Below, piece after piece: positions 8,530 to 16,731 of a DNA stretch of 46,649 nt. The position numbers and the translations under genes are program-made. The stretch's first letter is position 1; each line of letters begins with the position of its first letter. The DNA is from a virus, in the IMG/VR virus record IMGVR_UViG_3300037488_001759, positions 1 to 46,649 of that record; one strand, given 5' to 3'. The notes beneath the pieces were generated by a model. The model was not told where the DNA came from and searched no databases. It was given only the letters and a program-made list of their open reading frames with translations.

Positions 8530-9510
8530 TTATTTAAAATATTCTATAATAGATGTTTGTTGCATTTTTGCAATTTGCCCTTTGTTAAAATTATGTCTTT
8601 TAGCAAAAAATTCGTTATTTTTTCTAATTTGTTCTGGCAACTCGCTGTAAGAGTTTTGTTTTCTAGTGCTTTGTATTCCTCTTACTCCAGATTCAACTTT
8701 AGGAGCTTTAGAAATGCCTAATTTATCACTAAAACGATTTTTAACTTCTTGCGAAACAGTTTCTAATCTTTCGCTAATTGGAATACGGTCTGAAAGACTA
8801 TCAAAATAAGTTCCCGCATAGTTTTTTAACATATCGTCTTGATAGTACCAAGCATTCTCAGAAGACCATTCTTCAAAAACTTTAATTTCTTCTGGCTGAA
8901 ATTGTGGTTGTTTTTTTTGTTCAGGTTCTTCAAAAGAAATTTTGTTTTTTTCAAATTCAAAACGCTGTTTTTGAATAGCTCTAACTTTGGCAAGGTCTCC
9001 TTCTAAAATAGCTTGCTCTTCTGCTTCTTCTAAAGATTCAAATTTATTTTGAGTCTTTTCTTCATAAGCAAGTTTTTGAACAGAAAGCATAACATTCATT
9101 TGCTTTTGCATTTCTGCCATCTGTTTTTCAAGAGCAGTCTTTTCAAAAGCTAACTTTCTATTTCTTTCGTTTAAAACAGGAGTATGTTCTTTTTGAAAAG
9201 CAAGAAATTCTTGGGCTGTTTTATAAGGTTTTGGTGTTCCGTCTTTATTAAGACCTTTGAACATTTTACCACGCCATCCACCAGACCAGGCTTCTTTTTC
9301 TTCCTCATTAAGAGTAGAATAATAATCTTTTTCACGATCTGATCTAAACTTTACATTAAAATCTGGCTCTGCTTCAGTTTCAACCTGCTCTTCTGGTTCA
9401 ATTTCTATTTCTGACTCTTCCATATCTTCAAAAATAGGATTAGCAGGAATTTCTTTTAATCCAAAGAGTTTAGAATCGTCTATTGATGTTGATAGGTCAA
9501 TTACTGGCAT
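8530..9510 (-). CDS. Probable capsid scaffolding protein
   Basis: This 326-residue, highly charged protein starts with an acidic region (residues ~28-50, Glu-rich). It then has WSGGWRGKMFKGLNKDG and a long helical coiled coil (FEKTALEKQMAEMQKQMNVM). The basic C-terminus contains KRHNFNKGQIAKMQQ. Acidic N-terminus, central coiled coil and basic C-terminus are the usual scaffold design, and the gene lies between portal and capsid. The scaffold would drive procapsid assembly and then leave. The gene overlaps the co-chaperonin stop by 10 bases. Confidence 0.6.
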   Translation of the reverse strand: MPVIDLSTSIDDSKLFGLKEIPANPIFEDMEESEIEIEPEEQVETEAEPDFNVKFRSDREKDYYSTLNEEEKEAWSGGWRGKMFKGLNKDGTPKPYKTAQEFLAFQKEHTPVLNERNRKLAFEKTALEKQMAEMQKQMNVMLSVQKLAYEEKTQNKFESLEEAEEQAILEGDLAKVRAIQKQRFEFEKNKISFEEPEQKKQPQFQPEEIKVFEEWSSENAWYYQDDMLKNYAGTYFDSLSDRIPISERLETVSQEVKNRFSDKLGISKAPKVESGVRGIQSTRKQNSYSELPEQIRKNNEFFAKRHNFNKGQIAKMQQTSIIEYFK

Positions 9511-9860
9511 GTTTCCTCACTTATTTGCATTGCTACAATATCTCTATCTAAAATAGAGCGGTATTCTTTTCCGTCTTTTGTTTGATTGCTTGTTATCCTG
9601 TAACCGCAAAAAGTAGGAATTATAATTTTATCACCTACGCACGGCTTATCTTTCCAAGTACCTTCATCAAAAGCTTTTGAGCCAAAATTAATAATTGTTG
9701 CAATTGTTTTAGCTTGTTGCTCGTATTCTAGTGCTTTGCTTGGAAGAAAAATCCCACCTTTTGTTTTTTCTTCTACCACATCTGGTAAAATTAAAATTCT
9801 ATATTCGACACATTTCCAACCAGAAGTGTTTTGTATTTTTGATTTAATTTTTTTACTCAT
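9501..9860 (-). CDS. GroES-like co-chaperonin
   Basis: This 119-residue protein matches the GroES fold pattern. It has VEYRILILPDVVEEKTKGGI at ~18-37, the mobile-loop tripeptide region GGIFLP (35-40), then TIATIINFGSKAF, a strand with VGDKIIIPTFCGYRI and a C-terminal DIVAMQ. In GroES the loop hydrophobic residues dock onto GroEL. Phage versions (T4 gp31 is the known example) adapt the host chaperonin chamber to capsid protein. Its place beside the scaffold and upstream of the capsid gene fits a capsid-folding role. The capsid link is an inference. Confidence 0.7.
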   Translation of the reverse strand: MSKKIKSKIQNTSGWKCVEYRILILPDVVEEKTKGGIFLPSKALEYEQQAKTIATIINFGSKAFDEGTWKDKPCVGDKIIIPTFCGYRITSNQTKDGKEYRSILDRDIVAMQISEETCQ

Positions 9861-10125
9861 TCAAACCTCCATGAAATAAATTTAACAACATTTCAAGCTG
9901 TTGTTCATTTGTTACGCCAAAATAATTAGAAACTTGTTCTAATGCTTCGCAACCGCCAAGACAACTTAAGACTTTGTCTTTATCAAAAGAACCTTGTCGT
10001 CTTATGTAGTTATGCGATATTCCGTTTAACAATTTTAAACGCTGATTGGTTAAAATTCTTTTAAATTTTAACGCTGTTGGATCGTTTAACCAATCCTTTA
10101 ACTCTTTCATTTCGATTTGACTCAT
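9853..10125 (-). CDS. Small hypothetical protein in head module (90 aa)
   Basis: This helical 90-residue protein (LNDPTALKFKRILTNQRLKL) lies between portal and co-chaperonin and overlaps the latter by 8 bases, indicating coupled translation. Small genes immediately after the portal are common in this phage group, but I do not recognise a function here. Confidence 0.45.
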   Translation of the reverse strand: MSQIEMKELKDWLNDPTALKFKRILTNQRLKLLNGISHNYIRRQGSFDKDKVLSCLGGCEALEQVSNYFGVTNEQQLEMLLNLFHGGLNE

Positions 10126-10146
10126 TTTTTCTCAAATTTGTTAATA

Positions 10147-12354
10147 TTAAATATCAGCAGAGGTCGCATTTTCCTCAATAATTTCTTTGGTTGAAGGAAG
10201 TTGGACTTGCTGATTCTTTTTTTCGAAACCTGCTAACGATATTACCGCTTTTAATTGTCTATCTTCTTTGCGGTCTTGCATTTCGTCTTTTCTTGTTTGT
10301 GCGTCAATTATGTTGTCTAAAACATCTAATTGTTCTTTTGTTTCTGCCATTTCAGTGTCTTTGACTAATTTTCCAGCCTGAGCATAGTTTACTAAAACTT
10401 CTGAATCTAATTTAGCTGATTCTTTTTGAAGTTTAACTTGATCTAGTTGGAATTTATTAGCTTCGTTCTGCATGTCGCCTTGTATTTTAAGGCGTTTAGT
10501 TTCTTCTTGAGCCATTGCAACTTCCATAACTGGATCAGGCTGTGGCTGTGGTTGAATAATAAATTTGTCAAAGTTTTCAATTCCAGCGGTTTCAAATACT
10601 GTTTTATGAAGTAAAAATTGATCAACCATTGGCGAACCAATAAAACCCATTAAAAATTGAGCTTTTGCAAATTTTTGCATTGAAATAACATTCTCAGGAT
10701 TTGCAACTGGCACAATGTCATAGCCTTTTAAAGAAAAATCTTCTTTAACGCTTGGGCTTTCAAAAAGTTTTATGTCTAAAATCTCAGAATATTTTTTTTG
10801 AGACAAATATTCTGAATTTAATTCGTAAAATATTCTTATTTCTTGCCGCAAAGAGTTATAAATCCGCATAAAAACGGATTTAAATTGTTTTTGCCCTTGT
10901 TCAGCCATACCCATGTAAGTGGTGGCGGCAATATTACCGGCATTTTCACCAGTTAAAACATCTCTTAAAGAGCCTAATTCTTTTCCAGCATTAACTAGAA
11001 ACTGCATCAACACAAACAAGGTTTGCGAAGGCTCTGGGACTGGTAAAGAAACAATTGCATCGCGAATATTACTACCAAAACTATCAACCATTTTCCATTC
11101 AGCAGGACGGAAAGATTTCATTCCCCCCGTTATGTTTAAAGATTTAGAAATAAAACCGCCTCCAGTATTTTGGAGGGTTCCAGCATCGGTTAATTGGTTA
11201 ATTGAGCTATTGATTGCTGAATTAATATTAAAAAGTAAATGACCTAAACCAATACCATAAAAAGAGCCATCAGGAGAAGGGATAAAAATATAACGAACAA
11301 AGAAATTAATTGCTTTAATGCTTTCAATTTCACCTTTTTTATTTTTCTTAACGTCTTTTTCGTGAAATCTTTTTATTAGTTTTACAAGTTTATTTGTAGC
11401 TTTATGAATTACTGCAATGTAAGGTTCTGCATAGCCATCATTATCTAAATCGATTCTAGTGTGTTGTTCTAAAAATAGAATCAAACCCGCTTGCGATTCG
11501 TCAGAAGTTCTCTTTTCGTTATTCTTATCAAGTCCGTTAGTATCAGTTGCGGAATCTACAGCATCAGGATCAAAATCAAAATCAATGTAATCACCAGAGC
11601 GAATAGAAGAAACCACGTCTTGCGGGTATTTTTCAATGATTTGGGTTACAGGAGCCTCAAAAGAAGGGGCAAAATCGTTTATAATTAATTTATCTGGATA
11701 AATTAAAGAAGAGCAAATTTTATTCTCGTTTGAATCATAGTAATTTTTCTTAAACATTGTTCCAAGCGAGCTAAGAGCATTAAACAACGCATCCATATCT
11801 TGCTCAAAACCTTCAATCTCTTCGTTTAACTGATAATTCATAACAGTTGCAACCCTTTGACCACGTTTTAGCTTTGCTCCTACGTTTTGAATTGCTGGCA
11901 AACCTGTTTCATCAAGAGTTGCAACAGATCCATCTTCGTTACGCATCTCATTGCCTTCTAAATCCTTCATTACTTCGCCATCATCGTTACCAATGACTTT
12001 AGCTTTTACAATGTTACCGTCTTTAAAAATTTCAGGGTAGCATTTGGCTGCAAATTCAACGCAAGCAGTAGAAATAAGGGGAAAAATAACATTTGAAGAA
12101 CCTTCAAAAGGAAAAGAACGCTTTTCTGATTGCGACAGCGTAAATCTGATTATGTCTTGAAGTTGTTTTTGTTTTTCAGTTCTTGATTGCAAATCAATCT
12201 TATAGCGCGTGTCAATTTTTGACGCAATAGACGAACGCATCTCTTCAGACAATATTTCGGCAATATTATCCGTTTCTAAAATAGTTTTAAAATCTAAATA
12301 TTCTTTGTCGTCTTGAGTAAGCAAAGTTGTTTGCGTTCCATTTTTATTTTTCAT
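10147..12354 (-). CDS. Portal protein, P22-like
   Basis: This 735-residue protein has early FPFEGSSNVIFPLISTACVE and ECYPEIFK-type phrases, then RVATVMNYQLNEEIEGFEQ, LYPDKLIINDF-like segments and a long helical C-terminus rich in Gln, Lys and Glu. These are characteristic of the large P22-type dodecameric portals, which have a C-terminal barrel helix. It would form the vertex through which DNA is packaged and ejected. It follows terL on the late transcript. Length and order agree with P22-like podoviruses. Confidence 0.75.
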   Translation of the reverse strand: MKNKNGTQTTLLTQDDKEYLDFKTILETDNIAEILSEEMRSSIASKIDTRYKIDLQSRTEKQKQLQDIIRFTLSQSEKRSFPFEGSSNVIFPLISTACVEFAAKCYPEIFKDGNIVKAKVIGNDDGEVMKDLEGNEMRNEDGSVATLDETGLPAIQNVGAKLKRGQRVATVMNYQLNEEIEGFEQDMDALFNALSSLGTMFKKNYYDSNENKICSSLIYPDKLIINDFAPSFEAPVTQIIEKYPQDVVSSIRSGDYIDFDFDPDAVDSATDTNGLDKNNEKRTSDESQAGLILFLEQHTRIDLDNDGYAEPYIAVIHKATNKLVKLIKRFHEKDVKKNKKGEIESIKAINFFVRYIFIPSPDGSFYGIGLGHLLFNINSAINSSINQLTDAGTLQNTGGGFISKSLNITGGMKSFRPAEWKMVDSFGSNIRDAIVSLPVPEPSQTLFVLMQFLVNAGKELGSLRDVLTGENAGNIAATTYMGMAEQGQKQFKSVFMRIYNSLRQEIRIFYELNSEYLSQKKYSEILDIKLFESPSVKEDFSLKGYDIVPVANPENVISMQKFAKAQFLMGFIGSPMVDQFLLHKTVFETAGIENFDKFIIQPQPQPDPVMEVAMAQEETKRLKIQGDMQNEANKFQLDQVKLQKESAKLDSEVLVNYAQAGKLVKDTEMAETKEQLDVLDNIIDAQTRKDEMQDRKEDRQLKAVISLAGFEKKNQQVQLPSTKEIIEENATSADI

Positions 12355-12405
12355 TTACTCAGAATTAAAAGGCAGTAAAATATTAAAAAATTCAATGTCA
12401 AGCAT
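12355..12405 (-). CDS. 16-residue micro-ORF before portal
   Basis: The ATG at 12405 overlaps the end of the 29-residue ORF and encodes MLDIEFFNILLPFNSE. Its TAA directly abuts the portal ATG. It may only serve to carry ribosomes to the portal start. Confidence 0.2.
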   Translation of the reverse strand: MLDIEFFNILLPFNSE

Positions 12406-12487
12406 TATTTATTCCACCAATAAAAAGATATTTCACAAATTTAAAAACAATTGATTCCCATTCTTTTCTTAACTGTTCTAATTCCAT
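12398..12487 (-). CDS. 29-residue membrane-like microprotein after terL
   Basis: The ATG at 12487 lies two bases after the terL stop. The frame encodes an amphipathic start (MELEQLRKEWESIVFKF) and a short hydrophobic part (VKYLFIGGINNA). The close coupling to terL supports translation. Nothing about its function can be read from the sequence. Confidence 0.3.
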   Translation of the reverse strand: MELEQLRKEWESIVFKFVKYLFIGGINNA

Positions 12488-12489
12488 AA

Positions 12490-14025
12490 TTAATACCCCG
12501 TAATTGGACTTCTGTTACTTGAGTTTAAAAATTCCTCATAATCATAATCATCAACAAAGCCACCTGATTCTTGCGAATAAGTTTCTAAGCGATGGACTGA
12601 AGCCGCAAAAGTTTGGAAAGCATCCGCACCATTTGAATTAATATCGTGGAGAGGTTGATCCATGAAGCAACCGAGTTTGTCATTAAACTTTTTGCGGTAT
12701 TCTCTTAATCTATTTATTCCCGCCTCGCATTTCTTTTGATCGAACCAGCAACGGCTTAGTATTGTCCTCGCTTCATTGATTGAATCTATTTTGCTTTGCG
12801 CTCTTGTTATCTTTTCAAAACGAAAGCCAAAGTTTTTCGCAATTTCTAAACCGTCCTTCCCGTCGTAGTAAGAACGCCGAGAAATATCATGCGGGGCAAA
12901 GTGATTGCCGTAGTTGTAATTTTTATCTTTTAGGATTTTGAAGTAGTGGGGGAGTGGTTCTTCGCTCATTTCGTAATAGTCAACAAGCATGAAGTCGAAA
13001 CCTTTCTTTTGGAAGAACCAGATGCAAGTAGTATCATTGATTCCCAAATCCCATGCGGTATTAACGGGTAAGTGTTGGTCTATTCCTACCCTTCCAATCC
13101 TGCCATCCTGTTCTGCTTTCATTAATTCTTTTGACCAATACGCGCCTACAATTGCTTTCTGAAATGCTTCCTTTGAGTTACTCGGAAACTCTTGTTTCAT
13201 CAAATCGCCCTGAGTTTCTTCTTTCTTGCAATACCAAGTTTGTTGTTGTCTCGTTAGTTTAATTCCTTCGTCTTCAAGACCTAAGAAATAGTCGTCTTGT
13301 TTATTGCTAAAATAATAGTCTGAAGTCATTTGATATTTGCGATCCTTCCACCAGCCAAAAAAATGAAACTTCCAATCCAGAGCTGTTAGCTCTTCTTTCA
13401 TTCTCATTCTTCTTTCTGCAACTGTGCAAAGATTGAAGAAGTGACCGCTTGCGCCTTGTGCCGTGCTTTCGATTACGATTTGTTGGCCTTGGTGTACTGT
13501 GTTGAGTGATCCCGACATTATTTCTTCTGCTTTCTCCGGTGACTTCCTGCAAATCTTGCCAAACTCTGTGATGTGTAAACGCTGAACAGTTCCGGACCGT
13601 GCCGATGTTGTTACTGAATAACTCGATCCGTTGCTGAAGCGCATGATTTCTGTTGAGTCAGTTAAGAGAGAGCGATGTTCTTTGATTTCCGTTGGCAATC
13701 TGTCATATGCATAACGTACTTTGTCGCGTAGTAATTTCTTTGCATCTTCTAAATCGTCACCGATCAAAACAGCTGTGATGTTTGAGTTGAATAAACAATC
13801 ATCTAGAAAATTGATGCAGTAAAAAGTTGTAATTCCGAGTTGACGAGCTTTCAAGATAATGTTCAGCGAATGCGTTTCATCAATCAATTCGCTTTGTGCT
13901 TCGTTGCAAATAAATTTAAACTCTTTTCCGTTTTCGTCTTTGCAGTAATACAAGTTTGACATGCGCCAACTTTTTTGTGCTAGATTGTGCGCTAGAGTTT
14001 TCAATGCTTCGCTGTTGTGCTTCAT
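12490..14025 (-). CDS. terL: Terminase large subunit
   Basis: This 511-residue packaging motor has an N-terminal ATPase with a variant Walker A at residues 59-67 (KARQLGITT), Walker B/catalytic region LHITEF at 150-155 and a coupling motif ESTAQG at 186-191. The C-terminal RNase H-like nuclease begins with AWDLGINDTT (Asp326). DISRRSYYDGKDGLEIA and a late Asp-rich HDINSNGADAFQTFA follow. It cuts concatemeric DNA and pumps it into procapsids through the portal. Length is normal for the family. terS lies upstream after a 200-bp structured spacer. Confidence 0.88.
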   Translation of the reverse strand: MKHNSEALKTLAHNLAQKSWRMSNLYYCKDENGKEFKFICNEAQSELIDETHSLNIILKARQLGITTFYCINFLDDCLFNSNITAVLIGDDLEDAKKLLRDKVRYAYDRLPTEIKEHRSLLTDSTEIMRFSNGSSYSVTTSARSGTVQRLHITEFGKICRKSPEKAEEIMSGSLNTVHQGQQIVIESTAQGASGHFFNLCTVAERRMRMKEELTALDWKFHFFGWWKDRKYQMTSDYYFSNKQDDYFLGLEDEGIKLTRQQQTWYCKKEETQGDLMKQEFPSNSKEAFQKAIVGAYWSKELMKAEQDGRIGRVGIDQHLPVNTAWDLGINDTTCIWFFQKKGFDFMLVDYYEMSEEPLPHYFKILKDKNYNYGNHFAPHDISRRSYYDGKDGLEIAKNFGFRFEKITRAQSKIDSINEARTILSRCWFDQKKCEAGINRLREYRKKFNDKLGCFMDQPLHDINSNGADAFQTFAASVHRLETYSQESGGFVDDYDYEEFLNSSNRSPITGY

Positions 14026-14226
14026 GCTATTATTTAAAGTTTAAACGCTTCGAGCTTATCTTCAAACATTTTAGCAATCAATCGAAAATAGTTCTTGACA
14101 AAAGAAAAACAAAAGATTTAACTTGACAACAATTCCCGAAATTGGAGGGGGTGGGGGGGTGGTAGAGACGGTCCCCCGTCAGACTACTGCCGTTTGCGTT
14201 AGTCTCGCATTTATGCGAAAAACCAT
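14026..14226. promoter_or_regulatory. Structured spacer between terS and terL
   Basis: This stretch contains no convincing gene. It holds a G-rich tract at 14144-14162 with runs of five and seven G. A hairpin GACGG-TCCC-CCGTC (14167-14180) follows. A 6-bp stem pairs AGACTA (14181-14186) with TAGTCT (14200-14205), and a CGCA-TTTA-TGCG hairpin lies at 14206-14217. Such structure between the terminase genes could be a packaging (pac/cos-like) site or a transcriptional control point. I cannot tell which. Confidence 0.3.
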
Positions 14227-14766
14227 TTATTTGTTGTTGTCAATGTTGCTCAATACTTCACTAAGCCACGCGCTTGTAGTGCTCGTGTCTTTCACTTCTG
14301 CTTGAATCTTAGTCGAATCTCCGAATCTTGCCGGATTTTTCTTTGCAGCTAGCCAACGATAATGTTGGGCCAACTCTCTCTGTCTCGTTACTGTTGCTTG
14401 TGTGTCATCTGCTTGAATTTGTAGCAAAGATAATTCCGCTTTTCTTGAGATTGTTTCTGCGCTTTCTCTTTGTGCTTCGCGTGCGCGAGCGGAATGCTCA
14501 CTTTCTGAGATGAATCGCGCAACATATTTCTCATGAACTCCAAATCTCTCTTGAATCTCTTCATAGCTCTTCGCTTGTCTAATCATCTCGATCACTTCAT
14601 CAGCATTCAAATCTAAAATCTCTGCTTGTGTCAATCTCTTCAAATTGCTCTCAACTTCTCGCGTAACTTTCACAATTTCTTTCGCAACTTTCTTTCTCTT
14701 TGTTGCTGCAAAATCTGCTTTATTTAAAACGCTTTTTTCTTTCTTAGTTAGCTTTTTCTCTTTCAT
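14227..14766 (-). CDS. terS: Probable terminase small subunit
   Basis: The start at 14766 (MKEKKLTKKEKS) is preferred over 14946, because the longer N-terminus is low-complexity and basic. The 179-residue protein has a helix-turn-helix-like segment (AKSYEEIQERFGVHEKYVARF) and a helical core. Its C-terminal stretch, RELAQHYRWLAAKKNPARFG, is typical of terminase small subunits encoded just before terL. It would bind the packaging site and regulate TerL. It is the first gene of the minus-strand late unit. Confidence 0.6.
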   Translation of the reverse strand: MKEKKLTKKEKSVLNKADFAATKRKKVAKEIVKVTREVESNLKRLTQAEILDLNADEVIEMIRQAKSYEEIQERFGVHEKYVARFISESEHSARAREAQRESAETISRKAELSLLQIQADDTQATVTRQRELAQHYRWLAAKKNPARFGDSTKIQAEVKDTSTTSAWLSEVLSNIDNNK

Positions 14767-15058
14767 TTGAATCAAATATTTTTGCAGGAAAAAGCTCATA
14801 CTAAACGCATGATTTAATCCCTTAAAATTTCTGCTTTTCTCTGCGCGATTCATTAAAATAATTTGATTAAAAAAAGCAACTATTTTTTTAAATCTTTTTT
14901 GTTGACATTTGTTTTTCCTTCTCTCTCTAGTCTCCCCCGCTCTCAATCTCTGTAAATGCCGCTCTCTGTAAGCCTCGCGCTTTAGTGTATAGCTTCGAGC
15001 CGCTTAAATGCTGGATGAATTAATTAAATAATAATTGAATAAATAAATGAAATAAAAC

Positions 15059-15088
15059 TTGCATGATTAAATCGTTCTCTGTTATAGT
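15059..15088 (+). promoter_or_regulatory. Early sigma70-type promoter P1
   Basis: A -35 TTGCAT (15059-15064) is separated by 18 bases from a -10 TATAGT (15083-15088). It points into the early unit and lies 49 bases before the first small gene. Transcription would start near 15095, at the base of a stem-loop. Confidence 0.6.
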
Positions 15089-15095
15089 GTGCACA

Positions 15096-15117
15096 TCGAA
15101 ATCACTTCCGGCTTCGA
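15096..15117 (+). promoter_or_regulatory. 5'-terminal mRNA hairpin with ACUUCC loop, copy 1
   Basis: TCGAA (15096-15100) pairs with TTCGA (15113-15117). After an A-C mismatch and a U-G pair, C103-G110 closes a loop reading ACUUCC (15104-15109). It starts 7 bases after the -10 box, so it should be the very 5' end of the mRNA. A second copy with a different stem but the same loop lies at 15529-15552. Confidence 0.5.
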
Positions 15118-15136
15118 CAATCTAAAAAACAGAATC

Positions 15137-15253
15137 ATGAAAGTTCTCGCAACAAAAGCAGAAATAAAAAATACATTAATCGCATTGGTTTGGAGCGCGC
15201 CAACAATTGTTTTAACACTTGCTTTTGCATGCGCCCAAGTCGGCATTCTTTAA
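15137..15253 (+). CDS. 38-residue membrane peptide
   Basis: The ORF begins MKVLATKAEIKNTLIALVW and continues into a hydrophobic helix (SAPTIVLTLAFACAQVGIL). It has one probable membrane segment covering residues ~14-38. It is the first gene of the early transcript. There is no Shine-Dalgarno sequence, only an A-rich leader. Its function is unknown; small early membrane peptides of phages often modify the host envelope, but nothing here proves that. Confidence 0.5.
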   Translation: MKVLATKAEIKNTLIALVWSAPTIVLTLAFACAQVGIL

Positions 15254-15270
15254 ACTAAAAAAATAAAATC

Positions 15271-15486
15271 ATGACAAATTTCGTGCAATGCGTAACAAAT
15301 TCCCAATGGATCAAAAATTTGAATGTTACCGAGCCCTGCAAAGACAGATTAGAAGAAATGGCTTTAATTGCTGCCGGTTTCGGATTTGAAGCAATCCAAA
15401 TGGATGTCAAAATCCGATCATTGCGCGAAATGAAAAACGAAGAAATTCAATCGCGCTTTGATGTTTACAACAATGAAAAAATCTAA
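15271..15486 (+). CDS. Small early protein of unknown function (71 aa)
   Basis: This soluble, mixed-charge protein (LNVTEPCKDRLEEMALIAAG) has no domain I recognise. It starts 17 bases after the preceding stop and, like its neighbours, is preceded by an A-rich leader ending in AAATC before the ATG. It lies in the early cluster of small unknown genes. Confidence 0.5.
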   Translation: MTNFVQCVTNSQWIKNLNVTEPCKDRLEEMALIAAGFGFEAIQMDVKIRSLREMKNEEIQSRFDVYNNEKI

Positions 15487-15494
15487 ATAAATAC

Positions 15495-15552
15495 TTGCAA
15501 CAATAAAAACAGGCGTTACACTTCAGAAATCAAGATTACTTCCGATCTTGAT
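15495..15552 (+). promoter_or_regulatory. Early promoter P2 with ACUUCC-loop hairpin, copy 2
   Basis: TTGCAA (15495-15500), a 16-base gap and TACACT (15517-15522) form a plausible weaker promoter. Six bases later ATCAAGAT (15529-15536) pairs perfectly with ATCTTGAT (15545-15552) around TACTTCCG. The loop ACUUCC and the following A-rich leader closely match the P1 leader, while the stem sequence differs. Confidence 0.5.
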
Positions 15553-15570
15553 AATTCAAAAAATACTAAA

Positions 15571-16230
15571 ATGAGAAATCAACTTTATTCATTATCAAAC
15601 AACGGCTTTCAACCAATCCCACAAGCTCCAGAGCTTGCAATCGGAACCAAAGTGAGATTAAATCTCACTGGTTGCGATTGTTTTGGTGCGATTATTAGCG
15701 CTGATAAGCATAATTATAACATCGTCAAACTCGATGAGTATCATGCGGGATTTTCACAAACTGACAAGCACCACATCCAGCCACTTTCTAAAAAGTTTGG
15801 GATCGGAATTTATTATGTCGATTGCTTAGAAATAGTTTTTCCAGAAATTATTTCTGAATTTATCGCCAAAGCTCATGCCGCGGACGCTAGAAAACTAGAA
15901 GAAAAAAGAATAAAAAAAGAAGCTGACGAAAAAGAAATTTTAGAATTACCCGCGCTTTACCCGCACTTGAAACCAATTAAAGAAGATTACAAAGCAGCAA
16001 AAAAAAATCTAATTGCAGAGCTTAAAGCAAATTTTAAAGGCGAAAAGTTTTCGGTAAGAGTGGACCGCTACGCCGTGCAAATTTCAACCGCTCTTTCAAA
16101 AGAAGAAGTAAAAAAAGTAACTGATAAATTCAAGGGTTCTGTGTCGAGCTATTGCGGCGATTTTAGAGACTCAAACGAAAGCAATTTTAACAAAGTTTTT
16201 GGCGGCTTCAATTACATTTTCATCAACTAA
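15571..16230 (+). CDS. LPD29-domain-like early protein
   Basis: This 219-residue protein has three parts. Residues ~20-60 look like a small beta barrel (IGTKVRLNLTGCDCFGAIIS). Residues ~100-125 form a charged helix (KKEADEKEI region). Residues ~135-219 match what I recall of the LPD29 domain: KKNLIAELKANFKGEKFSVR, then a strand with ISTALSKEEVKKV, then FKG...YCGDFRD and FGGFNYIF. LPD29 domains occur in phage and plasmid polyvalent proteins, with unknown function. It has its own promoter and leader hairpin. Confidence 0.5.
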   Translation: MRNQLYSLSNNGFQPIPQAPELAIGTKVRLNLTGCDCFGAIISADKHNYNIVKLDEYHAGFSQTDKHHIQPLSKKFGIGIYYVDCLEIVFPEIISEFIAKAHAADARKLEEKRIKKEADEKEILELPALYPHLKPIKEDYKAAKKNLIAELKANFKGEKFSVRVDRYAVQISTALSKEEVKKVTDKFKGSVSSYCGDFRDSNESNFNKVFGGFNYIFIN

Positions 16231-16242
16231 ATCAAAACTAAA

Positions 16243-16719
16243 ATGAAAAGTAAAAGATTAGAAATTTTACAAAATTCTCTTCAAAAAAAAGAAGCAATTT
16301 TAGATCAAAAATTTGACAACCATTTTTTAGACGTGAAAAGCGGTAACGGCCAACCGATGAATGATAAAAGAAATGGCAGGGCAACACTTAACCGCTGGGA
16401 ATCTCAAAGTGATTCGATTAGAAATCAATACAAAGAAATAGAAAAGACAAAAAACGCGATTGAGTTTGAACAAGATAAAATTCTTGATTGCAAAGCTGTT
16501 TTGAAAGATTTGCCGAAGCCCTTTTTAGATTGTTTAGAATCTGGAGAGTTGACCCAATGGCGTAAATTTCCCAATCGCTTTTTTGTAAAAAACGGCGGAC
16601 GCGGCCGAATTATTTGGGAAAAAGGAGAGCTTCTCTGCTCTTACGTGCCAGAATTTGAAACTCCAGAGCGCGCAGCTTTTGCGGCATGTTTTAACAAATT
16701 AAAAACTCAAATCAACTAA
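16243..16719 (+). CDS. Hypothetical early protein (158 aa)
   Basis: The N-terminal half is helical and charged. The C-terminal half has WRKFPNRFFVKNGGRGRIIW and ELLCSYVPEFETPERAAFAA, which I recall only as a conserved pattern in proteins of unknown function. It lies 12 bases after the LPD29-like gene and shares the A-rich start leader (AAAACTAAAATG). Confidence 0.45.
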   Translation: MKSKRLEILQNSLQKKEAILDQKFDNHFLDVKSGNGQPMNDKRNGRATLNRWESQSDSIRNQYKEIEKTKNAIEFEQDKILDCKAVLKDLPKPFLDCLESGELTQWRKFPNRFFVKNGGRGRIIWEKGELLCSYVPEFETPERAAFAACFNKLKTQIN

Positions 16720-16731
16720 AACAAAACTAAC

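Larger units (their letters stand above)
14767..15136. promoter_or_regulatory. Divergent promoter region between late and early units
   Basis: About 370 bp separates the leftward late unit from the rightward early unit. It contains the plus-strand promoter described separately, a short direct repeat (CTCTGTAA, 14953-14971 region) and an A/T-rich stretch around 15010-15058. I found no strong sigma70 promoter facing left; late transcription may need an activator or use a weak site here. Confidence 0.4.

Noticed and set aside
14767-14946. N-terminal extension of the terminase small subunit to 14946
   Set aside because: The extra 60 residues are basic low-complexity sequence and would extend into the divergent regulatory region; the inner start at 14766 gives a normal size.
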